Assembly (NCBI GenBank): GCA_016709225.1
Contig: JADJEE010000001.1
Coordinates: 868,001 to 932,000 of the forward strand
Direction of reading: 5' to 3'
From: Deltaproteobacteria bacterium
Lineage (GTDB): Bacteria > Myxococcota_A > Polyangia > Nannocystales > Nannocystaceae
Length of the DNA stretch: 64,000 bases
Positions 18,607 through 26,684 of the stretch are shown here, in pieces. Position numbers and translations under genes: made by a program. Every line of letters begins with the position of its first letter. Position 1 is the first letter of the stretch. The notes beneath the pieces are model-generated. The model saw only the letters and a program-made list of their open reading frames with translations, was not told the origin of the DNA and did not search any database.

Positions 18607-19407
18607 GTGCCCACCCAGTTCGAAGCCCGGGTGATCGAGAACCACGCGCTGGGCGGCGGCTACGTCGTGCTCGAGCTCGCCGCCGTCGACGGCCAGCTGG
18701 GTGAGGTCGTGCCCGGTCAGTTCGTCATGCTGCGCGGCGCCTGGGGCCGCGAGTTGCTCAACCCGCGCGCCTTCAGCGTGCTGTGGACGCGACCCGAAGG
18801 TCGCTTCGCCGTGATGCTCAAGGCCTACGGTCGTGGCACCACGCGCATGGTCGCGATGACGGCGGGCGCGACGCTCACCGTCACCGGGCCGCTCGGCCGC
18901 GGCTTCCGTGCCCACGACGGCGTGACGCGGCAGCTGCTGGTCGCCGGTGGCGTCGGTCTGCCGCCGCTGCACCTGCAGGCACGCGCCAACGCGGACGCCG
19001 GTCATGCCGCCCGCACCGAGCTGTTCTACGGCGGTCGCGATCGCGACGACCTCGTGCTGCGCGACGACTTCGAGCGCTGGGGCGTCGCGGCCGTCTACGC
19101 CACCGAGGACGGCAGCGTCGGCGCGACCGGCTTCGTGACGGTGCCGCTGCGCGAGCGCCTGCGCGCGGCGGCTGCGAACGGCGAGGCCGTCGAGGTGCTG
19201 TCGTGCGGCCCCACGCCGATGCTGCGGGCCGTGCGGGCGCTGGGCCTCGAGCTGGGCGTGCCCACCTGGCTGTGCCTCGAGGAGGCGATGGCCTGTGGCT
19301 TCGGGGTCTGCCTCGGCTGCGCGGTGCCGGTGCACGGCGAGCGGCCGTACCGCTACTGCTGCACCGACGGCCCGGTGTTCGCCGGCGAGGAGGTGCGCTG
19401 GTCGTGA
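18607..19407 (+). CDS. pyrK: Dihydroorotate dehydrogenase B, electron-transfer subunit
   Basis: PyrK carries electrons from PyrD to NAD+ through FAD and a 2Fe-2S cluster. The 266-residue protein has an N-terminal FAD-binding barrel (GQFVMLRG, NPRAFSVLW), a nucleotide-binding domain (LLVAGGVGLPPLHLQA, LFYGGRDRDDL, VLSCGPTPMLRAV), and a C-terminal cluster site with cysteines in CLEEAMACGFGVCLGC and in YCC. The start is GTG, 68 bp after rimI. It overlaps pyrD by GTGA, as expected for a tightly coupled complex. Confidence 0.93.
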   Translation: MPTQFEARVIENHALGGGYVVLELAAVDGQLGEVVPGQFVMLRGAWGRELLNPRAFSVLWTRPEGRFAVMLKAYGRGTTRMVAMTAGATLTVTGPLGRGFRAHDGVTRQLLVAGGVGLPPLHLQARANADAGHAARTELFYGGRDRDDLVLRDDFERWGVAAVYATEDGSVGATGFVTVPLRERLRAAAANGEAVEVLSCGPTPMLRAVRALGLELGVPTWLCLEEAMACGFGVCLGCAVPVHGERPYRYCCTDGPVFAGEEVRWS

Positions 19408-20402
19408 CCGCGCCGCCCCGCCACGCGCGCCTGCGGCCGGAGCAGGTCGATTTGAGCTGCCGCCTGGGTGCGATCACGCTGCCGCACCCTGTGATGGCCG
19501 CCTCGGGCTGCTTCGCTTACGGGCAACAGTTCGCCGACTTCATGGACCTGCGCCGACTCGCGGGGCTCTCGACCAAGGGCATCTCGCCCAAGCCGCGCTT
19601 CGGCAACCCGCTGCCGCGCATCTGCGAGACCGACGCCGGCATGATCAACTCGATCGGCCTCGAGAACGTCGGCGTCGAAGCATTCCTGCGCGACAAGCTG
19701 CCGTACCTCGCGGAACTCGGCATCAGCGTGTGGGTCAACTTCTTCGGCGAGGACTTCGACAGCTACGTCGAGTGCGCGCGCGGCCTCGAGGCCGGTCGCA
19801 CCCGCGGCATCGACGTGCTCGAGATGAACATCTCGTGCCCCAACATCAAGAAGGGCGGCATCGAGTTCGGCACCGTGCCCGAGGTCGCCCATCGTCTGAC
19901 GCGCGCGTGCGCGGCGGTGACCGACCTGCCGATCGTCGTCAAGCTGACGCCGAACGTCTCGGACATCGTCGCGATGGCGCAGGCGGTGCACGACGCCGGC
20001 GCGGCCGGGGTCTCGCTCATCAACACGCTCACCGCGATGGCGATCGACGTGCGCACACGTCGACCGCGGGTCGCCACCACCTATGGCGGGCTGTCGGGGC
20101 CCGCGATCAAGCCGGTCGCGCTGCGGATGGTGCATCAGGTCCATCGCGCGATCCCGACGCTGCCGATCTGCGGCATGGGTGGCATCCTGAACGGCGAAGA
20201 CGCCCTCGAGTTCATCATGGCCGGGGCCAGCTGCGTGCAGGTCGGCACCGCCAACTTCGCGCGGCCCGACGCCGCCCTGCACGTGCTGGACGATCTGCGC
20301 GCGCTCATGGCCTCGCTCGGCATCGCCAGCGTGGCCGAGGTGGTGGGCTGCGTGCAGCCCCACGCCGCCGAGCCGCCCTGGCAGGCACCCGAGCCGGCGT
20401 AG
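19404..20402 (+). CDS. pyrD: Dihydroorotate dehydrogenase, class 1B catalytic subunit
   Basis: PyrD oxidises dihydroorotate to orotate in pyrimidine synthesis using FMN. In 332 residues it shows the class 1 signatures: HPVMAASGCFAYG, STKGISPKPRFGNPLPR, the active-site Cys in MNISCPNIKKGG, VVKLTPNVSDI, INTLTAMAIDV, YGGLSGPAIKPVALRM, and the FMN phosphate site GMGGILNGEDALEFIMAGAS. The GTG start is fixed by the overlap with pyrK; the class 1B assignment rests on pairing with pyrK and absence of an N-terminal membrane extension. Confidence 0.94.
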   Translation: MTAPPRHARLRPEQVDLSCRLGAITLPHPVMAASGCFAYGQQFADFMDLRRLAGLSTKGISPKPRFGNPLPRICETDAGMINSIGLENVGVEAFLRDKLPYLAELGISVWVNFFGEDFDSYVECARGLEAGRTRGIDVLEMNISCPNIKKGGIEFGTVPEVAHRLTRACAAVTDLPIVVKLTPNVSDIVAMAQAVHDAGAAGVSLINTLTAMAIDVRTRRPRVATTYGGLSGPAIKPVALRMVHQVHRAIPTLPICGMGGILNGEDALEFIMAGASCVQVGTANFARPDAALHVLDDLRALMASLGIASVAEVVGCVQPHAAEPPWQAPEPA

Positions 20403-20597
20403 CGCGAGCGCCTCGCCCTCGCGTCGCGCGTCTGGTTGCACATCTGGCCTGCGCATCTGCGCCCGCCCCAACGCCCGTGACGATCGCCGCGCGTCCCGCC
20501 CGAGCCCGCCGCAGGTGCCCCGATGGGGGCCTCGGTCGCCCGTGCCCGCGTGCTTGCTCGCACGCGGCGGGGTCGGATACGCTTCCAACGCGATTTC

Positions 20598-21476
20598 ATG
20601 GGATCCCGTGCCGAACCATGGCGAACGCGGGTTGCGGCCGCGGTGATCGATGCGTCGCCGGACTACGCATCCACCCTCATCTCCCGAGCGATGGGCATGG
20701 CCGCCCGCATGCGCTTGCCGCCGAAGGTCGGCCGCGCGGCGATCAACGCGTGCATGCGCTACTTCGACGTCAACGCGCACGACATCGATCCGCTCGCGCT
20801 GGAGGACGGCTTCGAGAGCTTCGACGCCTTCTTCACGCGGCCGCTGCGTAGCGGTGCGCGCTCCATCGATCGCAGCGCGCGGACACTGGTCTCGCCTTGC
20901 GACGGCGAACTCCGGGAGGTCGTGACGATCGAGCGCAGCGACACCGAGGTCGTCGCCAAGGGCCAGCGCTTCTCGATCGGCGAGCTGCTCGCCGACGAGG
21001 GGCTGGCCGAGCGCTTTGTCGGTGGCACCGCGTCCACCATCTACCTGCACCCCCGCGACTACCACCGCGTGCACGCGCCCTGCGATGCGCTGGCGTGGCA
21101 GGTGTCGCTGGTGCCGGGGCGGCTGCTGCCGGTCACCGCCGCGGCGGTTGCACGGGTGCCGCGCTTGTTCGCGCTCAACGAGCGCATGGTCCACGTGCTC
21201 GAGACCGGTCACGGTCACGTCGCAGTCGTGATGGTCGCCGCGTTCGGCGTCGGTCACATGACCTGTTCGTACCACCGCTTCGCACCGCATCCGCGCGAGC
21301 TGCAGCTGCACCGCTGCGACCCACCGGCGCGGCTGCGCAAGGGCGACGAGCTCGGGGTGTTCCACCTCGGGAGCACCGTCATCGTCGTCACGGAGCCCGG
21401 CATGCACGTGGTCGAGCGGGTCACGCCCGTCACGATGCGTCTCGGACAACCGCTGCTCGAGGACGACGCGCCATGA
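20598..21476 (+). CDS. psd: Phosphatidylserine decarboxylase proenzyme
   Basis: Psd makes phosphatidylethanolamine from phosphatidylserine at the inner membrane. The 292-residue proenzyme has FDAFFTRPLRSGARSID, SPCDGELREV, IYLHPRDYHRVHAPCD, LFALNERMV and, near the C-terminus, HLGSTVIV with the LGST site where self-cleavage at Gly-Ser forms the pyruvoyl group. ATG at 20598 gives the normal length; an earlier ATG 75 bp upstream adds an Arg-rich leader. The gene lies 195 bp after pyrD and overlaps the next gene by ATGA. Confidence 0.93.
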   Translation: MGSRAEPWRTRVAAAVIDASPDYASTLISRAMGMAARMRLPPKVGRAAINACMRYFDVNAHDIDPLALEDGFESFDAFFTRPLRSGARSIDRSARTLVSPCDGELREVVTIERSDTEVVAKGQRFSIGELLADEGLAERFVGGTASTIYLHPRDYHRVHAPCDALAWQVSLVPGRLLPVTAAAVARVPRLFALNERMVHVLETGHGHVAVVMVAAFGVGHMTCSYHRFAPHPRELQLHRCDPPARLRKGDELGVFHLGSTVIVVTEPGMHVVERVTPVTMRLGQPLLEDDAP

Positions 21477-23326
21477 CGCAGTGGCGCACGCCGGCCGAGC
21501 AGTGGCAGCACTGGGCGCAGGACGATCGCCTCGTGCTCGCGCCGATCGTCGTGGTCGATGCCTGGGACGAGGAACTGCTGCGTCGGCTCGACATCGCTGC
21601 CTTCATCGCCGGCGCCGACCCGCGGGCGGTTGCCACCCCTGCGGCCGCCGTCTCGGTGTCGGCCGACAGCATGCCCACGCTCGTGCGACCGGCCCCCGAC
21701 GACGCCGGCGTCGACGACGAGGACGACGCCGCCGCGACGCTCGTGCACGGCGCCCGCGTGCGCGACGACGACGAGGCCGAGGCGCCCTCGCAGCTCGAGG
21801 TGTCGCTGCAGGCCCAGGGCGATGCGCTGCAGATCGAGCTGACACCGCCGCCTGCGCCGAGCGTCGGCGAGCAGGCCACGACCACCGCCGCGGCCCGCAC
21901 CGACGAGGCTTGGTTCATCCCGCCGCTCACCGACAGCGCGCGCGGCATGCCGCAGGTTGGCGCGGTGATCTCGGGCGAGACGGTGATCGCGATGCCGCCG
22001 TCGGCACCGCCGGAGCCGTCGGCCCTGCGCGACGATGGCCCCGCGATCCGAACCGGTACGACGCTCATCCCGACCGAGGTGGAGCCGAACACCTCGCAGA
22101 CCGCCGGCGTGATCATCTCGCGGGACGACGTCTTCGACGAGCCCGAGCCGCCGCCGCCGCCGCCGCGTCGCCCGAGCAAGATTGTGATCGCGGACGCCGG
22201 CGGCACGCAGATCGCACCGTCGCCGCTGCCCGAGCCGCCGCCGGTCGAGGTGGCCGAGGCAATCGAGGCCGAGATCGACCCCGAGATGATCGAGTCGTCG
22301 GACCTCCTCGAGGCCCCCGAGCCGCCGCCGATGCGGCCCGCGCCGAACCGAGGCGAGGGCCCGCCGCCGCCGCCCCGCACCGACGCACGACCCAGCGACG
22401 ACCTCGACCCCGCGACGTGGGCGGTGGACGGCGCGACGCCGTCGATGCGGCCGGAGCCCCCGCCAGCCCCGCGACCCGAGCCCCCGCCGGCCCCGCGCGT
22501 CGAGCCGCCGCCGGCTCCGGCACCGGCAAGGCCGGTCGAGCTGGCGCCGGTGCTCACGGGACGCACGCTCCCGCCCGGCGACGGACCCCACTGGTCCGAC
22601 GCCGTCTTCGGCGCGCACTACGGCGCGCTCGCCCGCGTCGACGCCGATCGCCTGGCGCGGCTCGAGGCCCAATTCGTGCTCGAGCTGGCGGGCATCAGCG
22701 GCGCGGCCACGGTCATCGACGTCGGTTGCGGCGATGGACGCCACGCCAACGCATTCTCGGAGGCGGGGGCGCGCGTGGTCGGTCTCGACGCGTCGGCGGC
22801 CCAGCTCGGGCTCGCGACGGACGCCCATGGTCCGTCGCTGCCGAACCTGCGCTGGCACCACGGCGACGTCCGTGACCGCACTGTCCAGGAGCAGTTCGAC
22901 CTCGTCACTTGCCTCGGCTCGACGTACGGGATCTACGACGATGTCCAGAACCGACGCGTGCTCGAAGGCGTGCGCGAGCTGTGTCGACCGCTCGGGCGCG
23001 TGGTGCTGCAGGTGTTGAACCGCGACCACGCAGTCCCGCGCCTGCCGGCCCGCACGTGGTGGCAGGGCAATCGCTGCGTCGTGCTCGACGAAGCCGACCT
23101 CGACGCTCGCAGCAGTCGCGTGCAGGTGAAGCGCACGATCGTGTTCGAGGATGGTCGGCAGTTCGAGCACGTGTACGCCGTGCGCCTGTACGCAGTGCAC
23201 GAGCTCGCAGCGGACTGCGAGGCGGTGGGTCTGCGGGTGCTCGAGGTGTCGGGGAGCCGGCACACGCGCGGCCGCTTCTTCGGTGCGACGTCGCCCGACA
23301 TTTGGCTCATGGCCGAGCGGCGCTGA
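21473..23326 (+). CDS. Disordered-head SAM-dependent methyltransferase
   Basis: A 617-residue protein in two parts. Residues 1-40 form a short ordered start (TPAEQWQHWAQDDRLVLAPI), then about 320 residues are acidic and Pro-rich, with blocks such as PPPPPRRPSK and PPAPRPEPPPAPR, probably disordered. Residues about 370-617 are a class I methyltransferase: ATVIDVGCGDGRHANAFSEA (motif I), VVGLDASAAQL (motif II acidic residue), DLVTCLGSTYGIYDD (motif IV) and RVVLQVLNRDH. Its closest look is to SAM-dependent methyltransferases of small molecules (GFHYD-type insert). It is translationally coupled to psd by ATGA, so a phospholipid-related substrate is possible but not shown. Fusion to such a long disordered head is unusual. 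Confidence 0.8.
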   Translation: MTQWRTPAEQWQHWAQDDRLVLAPIVVVDAWDEELLRRLDIAAFIAGADPRAVATPAAAVSVSADSMPTLVRPAPDDAGVDDEDDAAATLVHGARVRDDDEAEAPSQLEVSLQAQGDALQIELTPPPAPSVGEQATTTAAARTDEAWFIPPLTDSARGMPQVGAVISGETVIAMPPSAPPEPSALRDDGPAIRTGTTLIPTEVEPNTSQTAGVIISRDDVFDEPEPPPPPPRRPSKIVIADAGGTQIAPSPLPEPPPVEVAEAIEAEIDPEMIESSDLLEAPEPPPMRPAPNRGEGPPPPPRTDARPSDDLDPATWAVDGATPSMRPEPPPAPRPEPPPAPRVEPPPAPAPARPVELAPVLTGRTLPPGDGPHWSDAVFGAHYGALARVDADRLARLEAQFVLELAGISGAATVIDVGCGDGRHANAFSEAGARVVGLDASAAQLGLATDAHGPSLPNLRWHHGDVRDRTVQEQFDLVTCLGSTYGIYDDVQNRRVLEGVRELCRPLGRVVLQVLNRDHAVPRLPARTWWQGNRCVVLDEADLDARSSRVQVKRTIVFEDGRQFEHVYAVRLYAVHELAADCEAVGLRVLEVSGSRHTRGRFFGATSPDIWLMAERR

Positions 23327-23631
23327 CTCAGTCGTGCCATTCATCCGTGGGCGTGATCACGTCGCGGGGACCCCGCGACGCGTTTGTCACGGTATGACCC
23401 GCCTGGTGTGGCAGGCGAAACCAAAACCGGCCCATCGACGTTGTGTACACGGCGGTGGCGCTTGACGCCGCCGTCTCGGTGTCCAACTTGCACTGACCGA
23501 CGCTAGGCAGGGGAACTGGTCGCCCCCTGCAATCGTTAACTTCCCTGGGGAAACAAGCCCTGGGGAACAGCTCGCTGGTGCCGGGTGTCCAACCCGGAAC
23601 CACCTCCCGCATCCCGGAACGAGGCAGGATC
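23327..23631. other. Intergenic leader of the sigma-70 gene
   Basis: About 305 bp without a gene. It holds a duplicated decamer CCCTGGGGAA (see separate entry), a 6-bp-arm stem-loop CCGGGT-GTCCA-ACCCGG just before the gene (23581-23597), and an isolated TTGACG at 23462 without a convincing -10. No open frame with family features was seen. Confidence 0.5.
23541..23567. promoter_or_regulatory. Duplicated CCCTGGGGAA operator-like motif
   Basis: CCCTGGGGAA occurs twice with a start-to-start distance of 15 bp, and the first copy extends to the perfect dyad TTCCC-TG-GGGAA. This looks like a protein-binding site about 65-90 bp before the sigma-70 start codon. The binding protein is unknown. Confidence 0.3.
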
Positions 23632-24981
23632 ATGGCACGCAAGGTCACACGCGGTTCTCCGCCACGGCTCGCACGCGCTCGGCAGACGCGGGCGTGGAAG
23701 GCTCCGCGTGCTGCGAGCACGACGGAGCGCAAGGCCCCGGCCGCCCAGCCCTCCGGTGGTGCACCGAGCAGCGGCGGCGGTGACGACGACGGCGAGTCGA
23801 CGCTTGGCGTCTACTTCCGCGAGATGTCCGGCCTCGGCGTCATGAGCCCCGATCAGGAGCTGGCGGCGGCGATGCGCATCGCGCACCTTCGCGTCGAGCA
23901 CTGGCGACGCATCCTGTCCTATCCCCCGTTCGCCGAGCCCATCGCCGACTTTGCGGAGGAGCAGAGCTCCTCGACGGAAGAGGCCCCGAAGCTGGATCTC
24001 TCGTCGCTGCGTCGATCGGCGCGCGCACTCCGGGACCGCGAGACTCGCGCCAACCGCGATGCCTTCGAGCGCGATCGGGCCGCAGCGGCCGAGACGCTGG
24101 CCTACAGCGACGTCGACGGCATCATCGCGGATCGCGTGCTGGCTGATCTCCAGCTGCTCGAGACCGGCGAGCGCGAGGGCGTCAGCATGTCCGCGCGGCC
24201 GCCCCGCCGCGGCAGCAAGCCCTTCGAGGAGTACGTCACCAAGGTCCGCCAGAGCGGCAACATGCTGCGCACGGCGAAGAACCAGTTCGTGAAGTCCAAC
24301 CTGCGGTTGGTGGTGTCGATCGCACGACGCTTCAACCACGGTCGCATGCCGCTGCAGGACCTCATCCAGGAAGGCAACATCGGCCTCATGAAGGCGGTCG
24401 ATCGCTTCGATCACCGCAAGGGCTTCCGCTTCTCCACCTACGGCAGCTGGTGGATTCGCCACGCGATCTCGCGAGCGATCGCCGACAAGGGGCGCGCGGT
24501 ACGGCTGCCGGTGCACATGATCGACGCCTACCACAAGGTCTCGAAGGCTCGACGCGAGCTCGAGACGCTGCAGGGGCGCGATCCGACGCCGGAGGAGCTC
24601 GCGAAGCACACCGGGCTCGCGGCCAACAAGATCGAGAAGATGGACACGCTGTTGCTCGAGGCGCCTGTGAGCCTCGATCGCACGGTGTCGGAGGCCGATG
24701 GTCGCAAGGTCATCGACTTCATCGAGGACGAGGGCAACGCCCAGCCCGGCGAGACGCTCGAGGCCGACGCGTTGTCGGAGCAGGTCCGCGAAGTGATCGG
24801 GGCATTGCGCCCGATCGAGGCCGACATCCTGCGCAAGCGCTTCGGGCTCGGGGCAGACCAGGAGCTCACGCTCAAGGAGATCGGCGAGCAGTACTCGCTC
24901 TCCCGCGAGCGGATCCGGCAGTTGCAGGAGCAGGCCCTCGGGAAGATCCGTCGCGAGCTCCAGCGCCGCGACCTCATCTAG
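23632..24981 (+). CDS. Primary-type (group 1/2) RNA polymerase sigma-70 factor
   Basis: A 449-residue sigma factor with complete regions. Region 1.2 is GVYFREMSGLGVMSPDQE (residues about 60-78); a poorly conserved spacer of about 130 residues follows; region 2 starts near 219 (KSNLRLVVSIARRF, DLIQEGNIGLMKAVDRFD, FRFSTYGSWWIRHAISRAI); region 3 includes VSKARRELETLQGRDPTPEE; region 4 includes LRPIEADILRKRFGL and the HTH LKEIGEQYSLSRERIRQ. The short N-terminus lacks region 1.1, suggesting an alternative group 2 factor such as myxobacterial SigB/SigC-type proteins or RpoH-like factors, not the vegetative RpoD. A long leader with repeated motifs precedes it, so it may be regulated. Confidence 0.9.
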   Translation: MARKVTRGSPPRLARARQTRAWKAPRAASTTERKAPAAQPSGGAPSSGGGDDDGESTLGVYFREMSGLGVMSPDQELAAAMRIAHLRVEHWRRILSYPPFAEPIADFAEEQSSSTEEAPKLDLSSLRRSARALRDRETRANRDAFERDRAAAAETLAYSDVDGIIADRVLADLQLLETGEREGVSMSARPPRRGSKPFEEYVTKVRQSGNMLRTAKNQFVKSNLRLVVSIARRFNHGRMPLQDLIQEGNIGLMKAVDRFDHRKGFRFSTYGSWWIRHAISRAIADKGRAVRLPVHMIDAYHKVSKARRELETLQGRDPTPEELAKHTGLAANKIEKMDTLLLEAPVSLDRTVSEADGRKVIDFIEDEGNAQPGETLEADALSEQVREVIGALRPIEADILRKRFGLGADQELTLKEIGEQYSLSRERIRQLQEQALGKIRRELQRRDLI

Positions 24982-25150
24982 CCCTGGAGAGCTGCCGTGG
25001 CGGGAGACCGCCGCCCTCGCGGCCGGGGGGCGGCGAGCTTCCGTGGCGGTCGCTCGATACGCGCGGATCGGAGCCTCGCCGACCCGCGCGCTCGACGATC
25101 GCCCGCTTCGCCACCCGCCAGGGTCTGTCATCGCGTGTACCATCCAGACG

Positions 25151-25501
25151 GTGCGCGCCGTCCCCCTCGTGCTGCTGCTGCCGCTGATGTCGACCGCCTG
25201 TGGCGAATCGGTCGGGATCTCGCCGCGCCACGGCCGCGTCGCCGGCGGCGAGCCGTTGCGCATCATCGATCGCGACCTGACCGGGCACGGCGCGCCGGTC
25301 GTGTTCGTCGGCGCCCGTGCGGCGCGTGGCGTCGTGCTCCACGACGAGCGCGTGATGACCGTGATCGCGCCCGAGGCCGAGGCCGCCGGCGTCGTCGATG
25401 TCGAGATCCACTTCGCCGACGGCACCACCCGCGTGTTGCCGCAGGCGTTCACGTACGAGGACCAAGGGGTGACGCTTCGGGTCGAGCCGCGCCGCGACTG
25501 A
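25151..25501 (+). CDS. Small IPT/TIG-domain lipoprotein
   Basis: A 116-residue protein with a GTG start directly before a lipoprotein signal (VPLVLLLPLMSTACGE, Cys at 18). The remainder is one IPT/TIG immunoglobulin-like domain: ISPRHGRVAGGEPLRII, VVFVGARAARGVVLHDERVMTVIAPEA is read as adjacent strands, closing with TRVLPQAFTYE. TIG domains are common in myxobacterial surface lipoproteins. A longer frame starts at 25043 but buries the signal peptide. It is followed by a convergent lipoprotein gene 33 bp away. Confidence 0.75.
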   Translation: MRAVPLVLLLPLMSTACGESVGISPRHGRVAGGEPLRIIDRDLTGHGAPVVFVGARAARGVVLHDERVMTVIAPEAEAAGVVDVEIHFADGTTRVLPQAFTYEDQGVTLRVEPRRD

Positions 25502-25534
25502 CACGGTCAGCGGCTCGTCCGGGCTCGCGTGCGC

Positions 25535-26623
25535 TCAGCCCTCGCAGCAGACAGTGACCGCGGCGTTCGGCGTGGCCGTGCCGGTGGGCGCGACGTCGTT
25601 GGGAGCACAGAACGCGGTTGGCGGGCCCAGCAGGAATGCGGCGCTGCCGGTCGTGAACGCGACCGAGGTTGCGTCGCACTCCCCGTCGGCCGTGACGACG
25701 CCCGCCACCGGCGGGTTGCAGACGTTGGAGAACAACGTGAGGCTCGAGCCATCGCAGACGCCGACCGGCTCGCCGCACTCGCACGCCTCGCACGCGCGCA
25801 TGTCGTCCACGCCGCCGTAGACGAGCTGCCGCTCGCCGTCGAAGCCGGCCGGGCAATCGAGGTCGCCGCTCTGCCACACGCACAGAGGCTCGGCGGCGAG
25901 CGTCGGCGTGCAGACCTCGCCGTCCTCGCAGCCAGGGACGCGGTTCGATCCGGTGCACGCGGTCGCGGTCTTGGCGAAGACCGCCTCGGGCACCATCACG
26001 CTCGCGATGGGGTTGCACGCGCCGCCTTCGACCACGACCGGGTCGGCGGTCCAGTGCCCATTGGCGGGGAACGCCGGGTTGAGGACGTTGCAGATGGTCG
26101 TGAAGATCTGGACGTTCTGCGGCGTGCCCTGGCTGCAGGTCGCGTCGGCGCCCCAGTAGTGCAGGATCGTCGACAGCGCGCACGTGGCCCCGACCGCGTC
26201 ACCGCAGCTGCAGCCACACTCGGCGGGGTCGGCCTGGAGGTCTTCGCCGCCGAGCAGCGCGGCGTCGGGGTAGAGCTCGGGGCACGCGTCGGTCATGCCG
26301 CCGAAGTTGGAGCGGCGCAGGGGACCGGGGCCGCTCCAGCCGTCGGGCACCGCCACGCAAGTGTGCGTCGACGGGCACACCGCGGGCGCGCCGGTGGAGT
26401 CCGCGCTGCCATCGCTCGAGCCAGAAGAGGTCGCGTCACCGCTGGTGCTGCCGTCGCTGTCGGTTGCGTTCGAGGTGGAACTCGTCAGCGTCGTGCTGGA
26501 CATCGTCGTCGACGCGCTGGAGGTCGCCGATGCGCTGCCGGTGCCCGGCGAGTCGTCACCGCCGCAGGCGGCGACGAGAATCGCGAGCGAGGCCAGCGCG
26601 AGCGGGGAGCGGGTCCAAACCAT
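25535..26623 (-). CDS. Cys-rich lipoprotein with Ser/Thr linker
   Basis: A 362-residue exported lipoprotein of unknown function. The signal peptide ends in a good lipobox (LAILVAACGGDD). A Ser/Thr/Ala/Asp-rich spacer of about 55 residues follows, the style of many myxobacterial surface lipoproteins. The globular remainder holds over 20 Cys, in clusters such as ECGCSCGDAVG and ACEACECGEPVG, suggesting disulphide-bonded modules, and ends in VTVCCEG. No catalytic motif was recognised. Probably outer-membrane anchored. Confidence 0.8.
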   Translation of the reverse strand: MVWTRSPLALASLAILVAACGGDDSPGTGSASATSSASTTMSSTTLTSSTSNATDSDGSTSGDATSSGSSDGSADSTGAPAVCPSTHTCVAVPDGWSGPGPLRRSNFGGMTDACPELYPDAALLGGEDLQADPAECGCSCGDAVGATCALSTILHYWGADATCSQGTPQNVQIFTTICNVLNPAFPANGHWTADPVVVEGGACNPIASVMVPEAVFAKTATACTGSNRVPGCEDGEVCTPTLAAEPLCVWQSGDLDCPAGFDGERQLVYGGVDDMRACEACECGEPVGVCDGSSLTLFSNVCNPPVAGVVTADGECDATSVAFTTGSAAFLLGPPTAFCAPNDVAPTGTATPNAAVTVCCEG

Positions 26624-26684
26624 GCGTACAGCATAGCCGAGGGGCCCTGACGCGGGTACGCGCCGAGGCGGCCCGCGCCGCCGC

